DNA of 33,976 nt from Alkalibacillus haloalkaliphilus C5 (GTDB lineage: Bacteria > Bacillota > Bacilli > Bacillales > Alkalibacillaceae). Made by a program: the position numbers and the translations under genes. Within the stretch, counting starts at the first letter, position 1, and each line of letters opens with the position of its first letter. A model generated the notes under the pieces. The model did not search any database, was not told the origin of the DNA, and was given only the letters and a program-made list of their open reading frames with translations. Of this stretch, positions 24,537 through 32,967 are shown in pieces. The DNA lies in NCBI RefSeq assembly GCF_000269905.1, contig NZ_AKIF01000010.1, positions 1-33,976 on the forward strand, in the 5' to 3' direction.

Positions 24537-27500
24537 TTACTCAGTTGATTCTTCAGGTTCATTCTTCTCAATACTAACGTTTAATTGATCTGAAGATTGT
24601 TCATCTTCTTCTAAATCACGCATATCAATCTCTGTTTCATCATCAGTTAACATCTTAACGTCCATACCAAGACTTTGTAGCTCTTTAATTAGTACGCGGA
24701 ATGACTCTGGAACACCAGGTTCAGGTAAATTCTCACCTTTAACAATGGCTTCATATGTCTTCACACGACCAACCACGTCGTCAGATTTAACTGTTAACAG
24801 CTCTTGCAGTGTATAAGCGGCACCATATGCTTCAAGAGCCCATACTTCCATTTCACCGAAACGCTGACCACCGAATTGAGCCTTACCACCCAATGGTTGT
24901 TGTGTAACAAGTGAATATGGTCCAGTTGAACGAGCGTGTAGCTTATCGTCTACCATGTGCTCAAGCTTGATCATGTACATGACACCAACTGATACACGGT
25001 TATCGAATGCGTCACCTGTACGTCCATCGTAAAGAACTGTTTTACCGTCTCGCGGTAAGCCAGCTTCTTCAATTGTTTCCCAAACATCTTCTTCATTAGC
25101 ACCGTCAAATACAGGTGTAGCTACTTTAATACCTAATTCACGCGCAGCCATACCTAAGTGTAATTCTAGTACCTGACCAATGTTCATACGAGACGGTACA
25201 CCTAACGGGTTAAGCATAACGTCTACAGGTGTTCCATCTGGTAAGAATGGCATATCTTCTTCAGGTAAAATACGAGAAATAACACCTTTGTTACCGTGAC
25301 GACCTGCCATCTTGTCACCCTCAGAAATACGACGCTTTTGCACGATATAAACACGGACTAGTTTGTTAACACCTGGAGATAACTCATCGCCATCTACACG
25401 GTTGAACACTTTTACATCGTGAACGATACCGCCACCGCCATGTGGTACACGCAATGAAGTATCTCTTACTTCACGAGCTTTTTCACCGAAGATTGCATGT
25501 AATAGACGTTCTTCTGCAGAAAGCTCCGTCATACCCTTAGGCGTAACTTTACCAACTAAAATGTCACCGTCAGTTACTTCTGCACCTACACGAATAATTC
25601 CGTTTTCATCTAGGTTTTTCAGCGCATCCTCACCAACGTTTGGAATGTCACGCGTAATTTCTTCTGGCCCTAACTTTGTATCTCTAGCTTCTGATTCAAA
25701 TTCTTCAATATGAATAGAAGTAAATACGTCATCTTTTACAAGGCGGTCACTCATGATGACAGCGTCCTCGTAGTTGTAACCATCCCATGTCATGAAGGCG
25801 ACTAATGCATTTCGACCTAATGCTAGTTCACCATTATCCATTGATGGTCCGTCAGCAATAACCTCACCTTTCTTCAGGCGGTCACCTTTAGATATAATCG
25901 GCTTTTGGTTATAACAAGAACCTTGGTTCGAACGGATGAATTTTTGGAAGCGATAGCGATCTAGGTCACCTTCCACTTCTTTTCCGTCTACTACTTCAAT
26001 TCTTCTAACATGAACTTCTTTTGCTTCTACTTTTTCAACAATTCCTTCATGTTGACATACGATGGCTGCACCAGAGTCCTTACCTGATACATATTCCATA
26101 CCTGTACCAACTGTTGGGGCTTCTGGTTCAATTAAAGGTACTGCCTGACGCTGCATGTTCGCACCCATAAGTGCGCGGTTAGAGTCATCGTTCTCTAAGA
26201 ATGGGATACATGCTGTCGCAGCTGATACAACTTGCTTTGGTGATACGTCCATGTAATCAATTTGGTCACGAGAAACGACTGTGTTTTCACCACGGAAACG
26301 AGCAATAACTTCTTCTTCAGCAAACGTCCCGTCTTCATTTAACTTCGCGTTAGCCTGAGCAACGATGTAGTTATCTTCTTCGTCTGCTGTTAGGTAATCT
26401 GTCTGTTCAGTTACTTGACCTGTTTCATGATCCACTTTACGATATGGCGTCTCAATGAAACCAAACGGATTTACTTTCGCATAAGATGAAAGTGAGTTAA
26501 TTAAACCGATGTTTGGTCCTTCTGGCGTTTCGATCGGACACATACGACCATAGTGGGAATAGTGTACGTCACGCACTTCCATACCAGCACGTTCACGCGT
26601 TAAACCACCAGGTCCTAATGCAGATAGACGACGCTTGTGCGTCAACTCTGCTAACGGGTTTGTTTGATACATAAACTGCGATAATTGCGAGCTACCGAAG
26701 AACTCTTTAATTGACGCAATTACCGGTCTAATATTAATTAACTGCTGCGGTGTGATTGACTCAGTGTCTTGTATAGACATACGTTCACGAATCACACGCT
26801 CCATACGAGATAAACCGATACGGAATTGGTTTTGTAATAGTTCACCAACTGAACGTAGACGACGATTACCTAAGTGGTCAATGTCATCTGTATTTCCGAC
26901 AGTGTGTAAAATGTTAAAGAAATAGCTAATTGATGCGATAATGTCAGCATAAGTAATATGCTTAACATCTTCATCAACATTACCGTTACCAATAACATTT
27001 AACGTCTTTTCACCATCAGGGTCAGTAGGGTCTACAATTTTAACTGACTGGATTTTTACAGGGTCATCTAAAACGCCGTCTTGAGCTCAATAATCTTTTC
27101 GCCCACAGCATCTTGTTCTTGTTCTAAGTAAGGTATTAACTTATCTAACAAGCGACGGTTTAGTTTTTCGCCTTTGCGAGCGATTACCTCTCCAGTTTCT
27201 TCATCTGCAATCGTTTCTGCTAACGTTTGGTTAAACAGACGATCTTTAATATGAAGCTTTTTATTCATTTTATAACGACCTACACGAGCAAGGTCATAAC
27301 GTTTCGGATCAAAGAAGCGTGAATATAATAAGCTTTTGGCGTTCTCGGCCGTTGGTGGCTCACCAGGGCGCAAGCGCTCATAAATTTCGATTAACGCTTT
27401 TTCGCTATCCTCAGTGTTGTCTTTCTCTAAGGAATTACGTATATACTCATTGTCACCTAATAGGTCTATAATTTCATCATCTGAACTAAAACCTAACGCA

Positions 27501-28090
27501 CGCAACAACACCGTAATCGGCAATTTACGAGTACGGTCAATTCTTACATGTACGACGTCTTTAGCATCTGTTTCAAACTCCAACCAAGCACCACGACTTG
27601 GGATTACAGTTGATGTGAAACCATGCTTTCCGTTCTTATCGATCTTTTCATTAAAATAAACACTTGGAGAACGAACAAGTTGTGATACGATTACGCGTTC
27701 GGCACCATTAATAATGAATGTACCTGTATCTGTCATCAATGGGAAGTCACCCATGAAAACTTCTTGCTCTTTCACTTCTCCTGTCTCCTTGTTTAGAAGA
27801 CGAACTTTAACACGTAGAGGTGCGTTATGCGTCACATCACGTTCCTTCGCTTCATCCACAGGATATTTAGGTTCTCCTAATGAATAATCTACAAATTCTA
27901 AAGAAAGATTTCCTGTGAAATCTTCTACTGGAGAAATGTCAGCAAACATCTCTCTTAAACCTTCATCTAAGAACCATTGATAAGATGCAGTTTGAATTTC
28001 GATTAGATTCGGTAATTCCTGCACTTCGCTAATTCGAGCGTAACTTCTACGCTGGCGGTGTCGACCATATTGAACTAGTTGACCTGTCAA
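24537..28090 (-). CDS. rpoB: DNA-directed RNA polymerase subunit beta (one frameshift; D516Y-type change)
   Basis: The start is TTG at 28088-28090 ([20 protein letters not shown]), after GAGGGGTGA, as in B. subtilis. The frame breaks at about 27083, where one G is missing: EIIELK is followed by TAF-stop, while [18 protein letters not shown] continues in the next frame; restored length about 1184 residues. Conserved parts include the rifampicin segment [32 protein letters not shown], the [15 protein letters not shown] active-site block and [20 protein letters not shown]. Position 475 (codon 26667-26669) is Tyr (TAT) instead of the usual Asp, equivalent to E. coli D516Y. The rest of the rifampicin pocket looks wild type. 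It is followed by rpoC after 48 bases. Confidence 0.95.
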
Positions 28091-28126
28091 CTGCTTCACC
28101 CCTCAAACAACCAAATATTTATATAA

Positions 28127-28172
28127 AGAAAACTTAGATTATCACCAGCTACTTATGATGAAAGCCTAAGTT
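28127..28172 (-). promoter_or_regulatory. Second stem-loop in the rpoB leader
   Basis: AACTTAG (28131-28137) pairs with CTAAGTT (28166-28172); inside, TCACC/TGATGA can extend the stem. On the minus strand it is followed by TTCTTTATAT, so it is weakly terminator-like. It lies 37-82 bases before the rpoB start. Confidence 0.4.
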
Positions 28173-28215
28173 ACCCTTATGGAGCACTGAAAGAGATCCA
28201 ACTCTCTCAACTACT

Positions 28216-28246
28216 AAAAACGGTTCGACACAAAGGCATGCCGAAC
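28216..28246 (-). terminator. Terminator-like hairpin inside the rpoB leader
   Basis: Minus strand GTTCGGCA (complement of 28239-28246) pairs with TGTCGAAC (complement of 28223-28230), 8 bp with one wobble, then CG and TTTTT (28216-28220). It is located about 20 bases after the predicted transcript start and 125 bases before rpoB, so transcripts must read through it to express rpoBC, unless the promoter call is wrong and it terminates upstream RNA. Confidence 0.55.
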
Positions 28247-28271
28247 TTGCTTGATCAACAATGTTTCACAA

Positions 28272-28300
28272 GCTATATAGAACATCTGCCTCACTGACAA
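28272..28300 (-). promoter_or_regulatory. Candidate rpoB-rpoC promoter
   Basis: Minus strand: -35 TTGTCA (complement of 28295-28300), 17-base spacer, -10 TATAGC (complement of 28272-28277); an alternative -10 TATATA with a 15-base spacer overlaps it. It would give a leader of about 175 nt. Confidence 0.5.
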
Positions 28301-28493
28301 ATGTAATATCAAACTATAAATCAAAGGATATACAATTTATTGAAAAGATGATAAACTATATATCTATAAATACCCAATGTTTACATTATTGGTTTAAAAA
28401 CAACAAGATATACGTTTTAAAACTTTCTAAAAAAAGAACTTGACAACAAAACGTATCTATTGGCATTTTTTAATATTATCACACAGAAAATAG
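28301..28493. other. AT-rich gap between ybxB and the rpoB promoter
   Basis: No gene is supported. An inverted repeat ATACGTTTT (28410-28418) and AAAACGTAT (28448-28456) encloses a 29-base T-rich (minus strand) loop. The plus strand is open for 60 codons over 28261-28443, but its composition is AT-driven and it has no ribosome binding site, so I discount it. Confidence 0.4.
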
Positions 28494-29099
28494 CTAGTCA
28501 ATTTTTTTGGATTTCAATACATAGTACCCTTTATCGCGTTTAACGACTTCTGCATTGCCAAAAACTTCTTCCATCTTCTTTTTCAAAGAAGGGGCCCCTT
28601 GTTTCTTTTGTGCAACGAGCCAAAAGTCTCCATCTTTTTTTAGCTTTTCGCAACCTTCTTCAATAATGTTAACAACAATATCCTTACCAGCTCGAAAAGG
28701 CGGGTTAGTCACAATAGATGCAAAACCTTCTTGTTTGACTCCAGAAAGTCCATCACCTACATGAGCAACTGCGTTATTAACTTTATTCATCAAAATGTTT
28801 TGATTCGATAAATGGACCGCTCGTTCATTAATATCAACCATAACTACTTTGTGATTTTCATAGCTTTTAGCTAACACAATTCCGATCGGACCGTAACCAC
28901 ATCCAACATCTAAAAGATCGCCATCAATCTCCGGTGGATCAAAATGCTCTAATAATACACGTGTACCATAATCAATTTGCTTTTTCGAAAACACACCGTC
29001 ATCTGTTTGGAAAATCAAGTTGTAAGAATTAATTGTGGTTTGAAAACGAAATGGGTTACTTTCTTTTTGAGGATTATTAGTATAATAGTGACCACTCAT
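28494..29099 (-). CDS. ybxB: Class I SAM-dependent methyltransferase, RsmC/RlmG-like (YbxB)
   Basis: A 201-residue Rossmann-fold methyltransferase. SAM-binding motif I is LLDVGCGYGPIG (62-73), acidic motif II VVMVDINERA, and the catalytic NPPF (132-135) is typical of enzymes that methylate an exocyclic amino group of guanine in rRNA. The family includes RsmC, which modifies G1207 of 16S rRNA; the target here is unproven. The ATG giving MSGHYYTNNP is preceded by AAGGTGA at 7 bases; an ATG two codons earlier is too close to that site. B. subtilis has the same gene between rplL and rpoB. Confidence 0.88.
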   Translation of the reverse strand: MSGHYYTNNPQKESNPFRFQTTINSYNLIFQTDDGVFSKKQIDYGTRVLLEHFDPPEIDGDLLDVGCGYGPIGIVLAKSYENHKVVMVDINERAVHLSNQNILMNKVNNAVAHVGDGLSGVKQEGFASIVTNPPFRAGKDIVVNIIEEGCEKLKKDGDFWLVAQKKQGAPSLKKKMEEVFGNAEVVKRDKGYYVLKSKKID

Positions 29100-29175
29100 G
29101 AGCATTCACCTTCTTGAAGAAAAGTCTAATTGAAAAGACGTTCACATTTTTTTTGTAAATATTCTTACAATAAAC

Positions 29176-29206
29176 ATAAGCTCGCTGACAAAATCAGCGA
29201 GCTTAT
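29176..29206 (-). terminator. Terminator after rplL
   Basis: Perfect 13-bp stem ATAAGCTCGCTGA (29176-29188) with TCAGCGAGCTTAT (29194-29206), loop CAAAA, five bases past the rplL stop, followed on the minus strand by GTTTATTG. The stem is strong and the U tract modest, so partial termination between rplL and ybxB/rpoB is likely. Confidence 0.7.
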
Positions 29207-29211
29207 TAAAC

Positions 29212-29577
29212 TTATTTTAATTCGATTTTCGCGCCAGTTTCTTCTAGCTGTTCTTTCATTTGGTCAGCTTCTTCTTTAGCAACGCCTTCTTTGATTGTTC
29301 CTGGAGCGTTGTCAACTAGCTCTTTTGCATCTTTTAAGCCTAGACCAGTGATTTCGCGAACTGCTTTAACAACCTTGATCTTAGAAGCACCTGCGTCTTC
29401 TAATACAACGTCGAATTCTGTTTGCTCTTCTTCAGCTTCTGCACCTGCTGCTGCACCTGCTGCTGCTACTGGAGCTGCTGCAGAAACACCAAACTCCTCT
29501 TCGATTGCTTTAACTAATTCATTTAATTCTAAAACTGACATTTCTTTAACCGCGTCAATGATTTGCTCTTTAGTCAT
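29212..29577 (-). CDS. rplL: 50S ribosomal protein L7/L12
   Basis: Forms the multi-copy stalk that recruits translation GTPases. The 121 residues have the N-terminal dimer domain with [17 protein letters not shown], an alanine-rich flexible hinge (about residues 33-55), and the C-terminal domain with [20 protein letters not shown], the factor-binding surface, ending [26 protein letters not shown] precedes the ATG. It lies 53 bases after rplJ and is under the L10 leader. Confidence 0.98.
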   Translation of the reverse strand: MTKEQIIDAVKEMSVLELNELVKAIEEEFGVSAAAPVAAAGAAAGAEAEEEQTEFDVVLEDAGASKIKVVKAVREITGLGLKDAKELVDNAPGTIKEGVAKEEADQMKEQLEETGAKIELK

Positions 29578-29630
29578 GATTAAGTTCCTCCTTAAGTTTT
29601 TTATTTATTAATCTCGACTAGACCGCTATA

Positions 29631-30140
29631 TTAAGCGCCTTCTTCTTCGTCCTTCTGGTCCGCAATTGCTTGAGTAGCATATGCGAAGTTACGAACTGGA
29701 GCTTGTAATACGCTAAGTAGCATAGATACAAGACCTTCGTGTGATGGTAGCTCAGAAAGTTCTTTCAACTGATCAACAGTTGCTACTTGACCTTCGATTA
29801 CGCCACCTTTAATTTCTAGTGCTTCGTTTTCTTTAGCGAATTGTCCAAGCACTTTCGCTGGCGCCACTGCATCATCTTCACAGAATGCGATTGCAGTTGG
29901 ACCAACTAACGCATCGTTTAACTCTTCAAAACCAACTTGCTCAACAGCACGGCGTGTCATTGTGTTTTTGTATACACGGAAATCTACACCAGCTTCACGT
30001 AGTTGTTGGCGAAGTTCGCCTACTTGATCAACGTTTAGGCCACGGTAATCAACAAGTACAGATGTTTTACTGTTTTGAAAACCTTCAGCGATCATCTCAA
30101 CTTGTTGCTTTTTGTGTTCTAGTACTTGACCTTTGCTCAT
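29631..30140 (-). CDS. rplJ: 50S ribosomal protein L10
   Basis: L10 anchors the L12 stalk on 23S rRNA and represses its own operon by binding the leader RNA. The 169-residue product starts [19 protein letters not shown], has [19 protein letters not shown] and [15 protein letters not shown], and ends in the helix that binds L12 dimers. AGGGGGTGGAACG precedes the ATG. The upstream 200 bases hold the L10 leader with its terminator. Confidence 0.97.
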   Translation of the reverse strand: MSKGQVLEHKKQQVEMIAEGFQNSKTSVLVDYRGLNVDQVGELRQQLREAGVDFRVYKNTMTRRAVEQVGFEELNDALVGPTAIAFCEDDAVAPAKVLGQFAKENEALEIKGGVIEGQVATVDQLKELSELPSHEGLVSMLLSVLQAPVRNFAYATQAIADQKDEEEGA

Positions 30141-30190
30141 CGTTCCACCCCCTAGTTATTTATCATCATACCGATTAGGTGTTTTCGCCC

Positions 30191-30224
30191 TATAAAAAAT
30201 GCCTCCATATAGACATGGAGGCAT
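30191..30224 (-). terminator. Attenuator of the L10 leader
   Basis: Perfect 10-bp GC-rich stem with a 6-base loop and a T run, about 50 bases before the rplJ start. It is the off-switch of the L10 leader. Confidence 0.85.
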
Positions 30225-30346
30225 GGTTAGACATAATTGCACAAACCGAACTTGTACAAAATATACGTTAACACACCTCGGCAGGAATGTTTAAGCGATG
30301 TTCCGCTCCTACTGTCTACGGTATAATTATCATTAAGTTTTACAAC
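30191..30346 (-). ncRNA. L10 leader (ribosomal protein autoregulatory RNA)
   Basis: On the minus strand the leader carries ACCGTAGACAGTAGGAGCGG, AACATCGC and CCTGCCGAGGTGTGTT, the recognisable core of the Firmicutes L10 leader, which mimics the L10/L12 site of 23S rRNA. It ends in a terminator: ATGGAGGCAT (30215-30224) and ATGCCTCCAT (30199-30208) form a 10-bp stem, followed by six T residues (30193-30198). Binding of L10-L12 is known to favour termination in this class. Confidence 0.88.
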
Positions 30347-30353
30347 AAAAACT

Positions 30354-30383
30354 ATTATAAAACATAAACAACACTAAAGTCAA
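30354..30383 (-). promoter_or_regulatory. rplJ-rplL promoter
   Basis: Minus strand: -35 TTGACT (complement of 30378-30383), 18-base spacer, perfect -10 TATAAT (complement of 30354-30359). The -35 box directly follows the rplA stop (30384-30386). Predicted start near 30346, just ahead of the L10 leader. Confidence 0.75.
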
Positions 30384-31082
30384 TTATTTTTTAACGTAAT
30401 TTGAAACATCAACACGGATTCCAGGACCCATAGTAGATGAAACAGAAGCATTACGCATGTAAGTGCCTTTAGATGTTTGTGGTTTTGCTTTTACTAAAGT
30501 ATCTGTAATTGCTACGAAGTTTTCAACTAACTTTTGATCATCGAAAGAAACTTTACCGATTGGCACGTGAATGTTACCTGCTTTATCAACACGGTACTCA
30601 ACTTTACCAGCCTTAATTTCTTGAACAGCTTTTTCAATTTCAAAAGTTACAGTTCCTGTCTTAGGGTTAGGCATTAAGCCTTTAGGTCCTAATACACGAC
30701 CTAGTTTACCAACTTCAGCCATCATGTCAGGTGTTGCTACAACTACGTCGAATTCGAACCAACCATTGTTGATTTGATCAATGTATTCTTGATCGCCTAC
30801 GTAATCTGCACCTGCAGCTTCAGCTTCTTTTGCTTTATCGCCTTTAGCAATTACTAAAACGCGTTGTGTTTTACCAGTACCATGCGGTAAAACCATCGCT
30901 CCACGAATTTGTTGATCAGCTTTCTTAGGGTCAACCCCTAAACGGAAAGCAGCTTCAACTGTTTCATCAAAATTAGCAACTGTAGTCTTTTTCACTAACT
31001 CAATTGCTTCGTTAACATCATATGCTTGCGTACGATCAACAAGCTTCAAAGCCTCTTGATACTTTTTACCTCTTTTAGCCAT
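30384..31082 (-). CDS. rplA: 50S ribosomal protein L1
   Basis: L1 forms the mobile stalk that helps E-site tRNA leave, and represses the L11 operon in E. coli. The 232-residue protein shows [20 protein letters not shown], the RNA-binding [20 protein letters not shown] and [12 protein letters not shown], and the C-terminal [36 protein letters not shown] precedes the ATG. Immediately upstream is an RNA site resembling its own rRNA target, which suggests autoregulation. Confidence 0.97.
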   Translation of the reverse strand: MAKRGKKYQEALKLVDRTQAYDVNEAIELVKKTTVANFDETVEAAFRLGVDPKKADQQIRGAMVLPHGTGKTQRVLVIAKGDKAKEAEAAGADYVGDQEYIDQINNGWFEFDVVVATPDMMAEVGKLGRVLGPKGLMPNPKTGTVTFEIEKAVQEIKAGKVEYRVDKAGNIHVPIGKVSFDDQKLVENFVAITDTLVKAKPQTSKGTYMRNASVSSTMGPGIRVDVSNYVKK

Positions 31083-31100
31083 TTTAACTTCCTCCTCAAT

Positions 31101-31126
31101 GTGGTTTTAACGGTTGGACCTCCCAC
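31101..31126 (-). promoter_or_regulatory. Candidate L1-binding site before rplA
   Basis: Minus strand GTGGGAGGTCCAACCG then TTAAAACCAC. GTGG pairs with CCAC and GGT with ACC, leaving the GA and GTTAAAA internal loops. This copies the L1 site of 23S rRNA (GGTGGGAGG ... ACCTTGAAATACCACC, from memory of E. coli). It sits 7 bases before the rplA ribosome binding site, so binding would block initiation. Confidence 0.65.
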
Positions 31127-31135
31127 TAAAGTCAA

Positions 31136-31248
31136 CTCGTTCATGACGAGCCTTTAGGCGAAGACAGTGTGTGTATTGGCTTTTACACCTCACTGAACGT
31201 CTTTACGCTTTTAGGCGTAATAAAGGTTGCGAAAGTACTTTCGCAACC
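31136..31248 (-). promoter_or_regulatory. Three stem-loops in the rplK-rplA intergenic region
   Basis: CTCGT/ACGAG (31136-31150), TTACGC/GCGTAA (31203-31220) and a perfect 24-bp palindrome GGTTGCGAAAG-TA-CTTTCGCAACC (31225-31248). The last lies 30 bases after the rplK stop and is followed on the minus strand by TTTATTACG, so it may terminate part of the rplK transcript. I found no convincing promoter between it and rplA. Confidence 0.5.
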
Positions 31249-31277
31249 CAATTTCGCATTAATGAACTGACTAGGTA

Positions 31278-31703
31278 TTAGTCTTCTACAGTAATACCCA
31301 TGCTACGTGCAGTACCTTCAACCATGCGTACTGCCGCATCAACGTCAGCAGCGTTTAAATCAGGCATTTTTGTTTCAGCGATCTCACGTACTTGATCACG
31401 CTTAACAGTAGCCACCTTGTTACGGTTAGGCTCACCAGAACCTGATTCGATACCAGCTGCTTTTTTCAGAAGAACTGCAGCCGGTGGCGTTTTGGTTACG
31501 AATGTAAATGAACGGTCTTCATAAACCGAAATTTCAACCGGAATAATCATACCAGCTTGATCTTGTGTTTGTGCGTTAAATTCCTTACAGAATCCCATGA
31601 TATTAATACCAGCTTGACCTAATGCAGGACCTACTGGTGGAGCTGGGTTAGCTTTACCTGCAGGAATTTGCAATTTTACAACGTTTACTACTTTTTTAGC
31701 CAC
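31278..31703 (-). CDS. rplK: 50S ribosomal protein L11
   Basis: L11 forms the GTPase-associated centre and is needed for RelA activation and thiopeptide action. The start is GTG at 31701-31703 ([20 protein letters not shown]), with AAGGAGGTG at the right distance, giving 141 residues as in B. subtilis; the longer frame runs through the leader site and is rejected. The prolines of the thiopeptide region ([19 protein letters not shown]) are wild type. The C-terminal RNA-binding part shows [12 protein letters not shown]. Confidence 0.97.
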   Translation of the reverse strand: MAKKVVNVVKLQIPAGKANPAPPVGPALGQAGINIMGFCKEFNAQTQDQAGMIIPVEISVYEDRSFTFVTKTPPAAVLLKKAAGIESGSGEPNRNKVATVKRDQVREIAETKMPDLNAADVDAAVRMVEGTARSMGITVED

Positions 31704-31730
31704 GAGACACACCTCCTTAAAGTCCGTGAT

Positions 31731-31765
31731 GTGGTAACTGGGGTCATGTGTGATGCCCCTCCCAC
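31731..31765 (-). promoter_or_regulatory. Candidate L1-binding site before rplK
   Basis: Minus strand GTGGGAGGGGCATC ... TGACCCCAGTTACCAC: GTGG pairs with CCAC and GGGG with CCCC, again leaving GA on one side and AGTTA on the other. It has the same plan as the site before rplA and as the L1 site of 23S rRNA. It lies in the rplK leader, 28 bases before the GTG start. Confidence 0.6.
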
Positions 31766-31809
31766 TCATTATTTACAATAGCTTTTTTCAAGCCATACGA
31801 AACATAAAA

Positions 31810-31838
31810 ATTTTAGCATCTTTCCTCAGAATATGCAA
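31810..31838 (-). promoter_or_regulatory. rplK promoter
   Basis: Minus strand: -35 TTGCAT (complement of 31833-31838), 17-base spacer, -10 TAAAAT (complement of 31810-31815), just after the nusG stop. Predicted start near 31803, so the L1-like site falls inside the leader. Confidence 0.55.
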
Positions 31839-31846
31839 GTGATTGA

Positions 31847-32380
31847 TTATAATTTTTCGACCTGGGTGAAATCGAGCTCTACTGGCGTTTCACGACCGAA
31901 CATATTAACATGCACTTTAATTTTTTGTTTGTCTAAATCAATATTTTCAATTGTTCCTGTAAAGTTAGCGAACGGTCCATCAATTACTTTAACCGTTTCT
32001 TTCAGTTCAAAATCAATTTCTTGCGCACTATCTTGAACGCCCATACGCTTCAAGATATAGTTCGCTTCTTCTGGTAGAAGTGGTGTTGGTTTAGATCCTG
32101 AACCAGTTGAACCAACAAACCCAGTTACTCCAGGCGTGTTACGAACAACAAACCAAGAGTCATCAGTCATAACCATTTCCGTTAATACATAACCAGGAAA
32201 CACTTTTTTCATTGATGTTTTCTTCTTACCATTTTTCACTTCTGTTTCTTCTTCTTCTGGCACGATCACGCGGAAGATTTTATCTTCCATTCCCATCGAT
32301 TCGATACGCTTCTCTAAGTTCAATTTAACTTTGTTTTCATAACCAGAGTACGTGTGTACAACATACCAATTTTTCTCCAT
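31847..32380 (-). CDS. nusG: Transcription termination/antitermination factor NusG
   Basis: NusG binds RNA polymerase and, in Bacillus, promotes sequence-specific pausing. The 177-residue product begins MEKNWYVVHTYSGYENKVK (NGN domain), has KKVFPGYVLTEMVM and VRNTPGVTGFVG, and the C-terminal KOW domain ETVKVIDGPFANFTGTIENI. The start agrees with the family, but the nearest strong ribosome binding site (GGAGGG) lies about 20 bases upstream, unusually far. A terminator separates it from secE. Confidence 0.97.
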   Translation of the reverse strand: MEKNWYVVHTYSGYENKVKLNLEKRIESMGMEDKIFRVIVPEEEETEVKNGKKKTSMKKVFPGYVLTEMVMTDDSWFVVRNTPGVTGFVGSTGSGSKPTPLLPEEANYILKRMGVQDSAQEIDFELKETVKVIDGPFANFTGTIENIDLDKQKIKVHVNMFGRETPVELDFTQVEKL

Positions 32381-32464
32381 TTAATATGGCTTTATGCCTT
32401 CCCTCCTATTACTTCCACTCTCAATTTTATATAAAAGGTCTTAAAACAAAACCATTTTTAAACC

Positions 32465-32500
32465 AATATAAAAAACCCGACCATGCGGGTTTTTCTTTTT
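32465..32500 (-). terminator. Terminator between secE and nusG
   Basis: AAAAACCCG (32471-32479) pairs with CGGGTTTTT (32486-32494) around a 6-base loop, with T runs on both strands, so it can act in either direction. It is 42 bases after the secE stop. Readthrough or an unseen promoter must supply nusG. Confidence 0.8.
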
Positions 32501-32541
32501 AACATTATATCACATTATAATACTTTTCAATCGTCAAACTC

Positions 32542-32709
32542 TTAGAAAAGCTCTAAAATCTGTGTTATTCCTAAATCAACAATAGTGAAGTAAATAGTAA
32601 CAAATATAACCGTCATAATAACAATGATTGTATATTTAGTTAATTCATTACCTTTAGGCCAACTAACCTTTCGCATCTCACGGCTGACATCTTTTAAGAA
32701 GCTAATCAT
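32542..32709 (-). CDS. secE: Preprotein translocase subunit SecE
   Basis: The small clamp subunit of SecYEG. The 55-residue protein reads MISFLKDVSREMRKVSWPKG, with the conserved amphipathic helix and WPKG.EL.KYT motif, then one membrane span (about residues 28-50). The single-span short form is normal for Gram-positives. ATG at 32707-32709 has GGGGGGAAAAC before it; an open frame extending further upstream overlaps rpmG and is rejected. Confidence 0.93.
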   Translation of the reverse strand: MISFLKDVSREMRKVSWPKGNELTKYTIIVIMTVIFVTIYFTIVDLGITQILELF

Positions 32710-32737
32710 GTTTTCCCCCCTAACACCAATACCGACA

Positions 32738-32884
32738 CTACTTCGTTTCACGGTGAAGTGTGTGCCGACCACACCTTTTACAAAACTTTTTAATCTCTAT
32801 TCTTTCAGAGGTTTGAGCTGTTTTCTCTGTTGTATAATTACGTTGATTACATTCTGTACATGCTAATGCGACTTTTTTACGCAT
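32738..32884 (-). CDS. rpmG: 50S ribosomal protein L33 (zinc-binding form)
   Basis: A 48-residue protein reading [40 protein letters not shown] and HTLHRETK. Both zinc pairs, CTEC and CKRC, are present, so this is the zinc-containing paralogue. L33 sits near the E site of the 50S subunit. It lies directly before secE, as in B. subtilis (rpmGB), with AAGAGGTAGGACT before the ATG. Confidence 0.93.
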   Translation of the reverse strand: MRKKVALACTECNQRNYTTEKTAQTSERIEIKKFCKRCGRHTLHRETK

Positions 32885-32924
32885 AGTCCTACCTCTTCTT
32901 ATCACCTATTTTATCACTTTTAAT

Positions 32925-32953
32925 AATCTACCACGCTAGTATGATTATGTCAA
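32925..32953 (-). promoter_or_regulatory. rpmG-secE promoter
   Basis: Minus strand: perfect -35 TTGACA (complement of 32948-32953), 17-base spacer, -10 TAGATT (complement of 32925-32930), located between the sigH stop and rpmG. Confidence 0.6.
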
Positions 32954-32967
32954 ATTAGGGTAGAGGC

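Noticed and set aside
28261-28443. Plus-strand 60-codon frame before rpoB
   Set aside because: AT-rich, no ribosome binding site, overlaps the rpoB promoter region, and would be the only plus-strand gene.
31704-31769. N-terminal extension of L11
   Set aside because: The open frame upstream of the GTG passes through the L1-like RNA site and the ribosome binding site; L11 family proteins start at AKKVV.
32400-32460. A promoter for nusG after the secE terminator
   Set aside because: A TATAAA-like box exists but the -35 match at 17 bases is poor (TGGTTT), so I did not annotate it; nusG may rely on readthrough.
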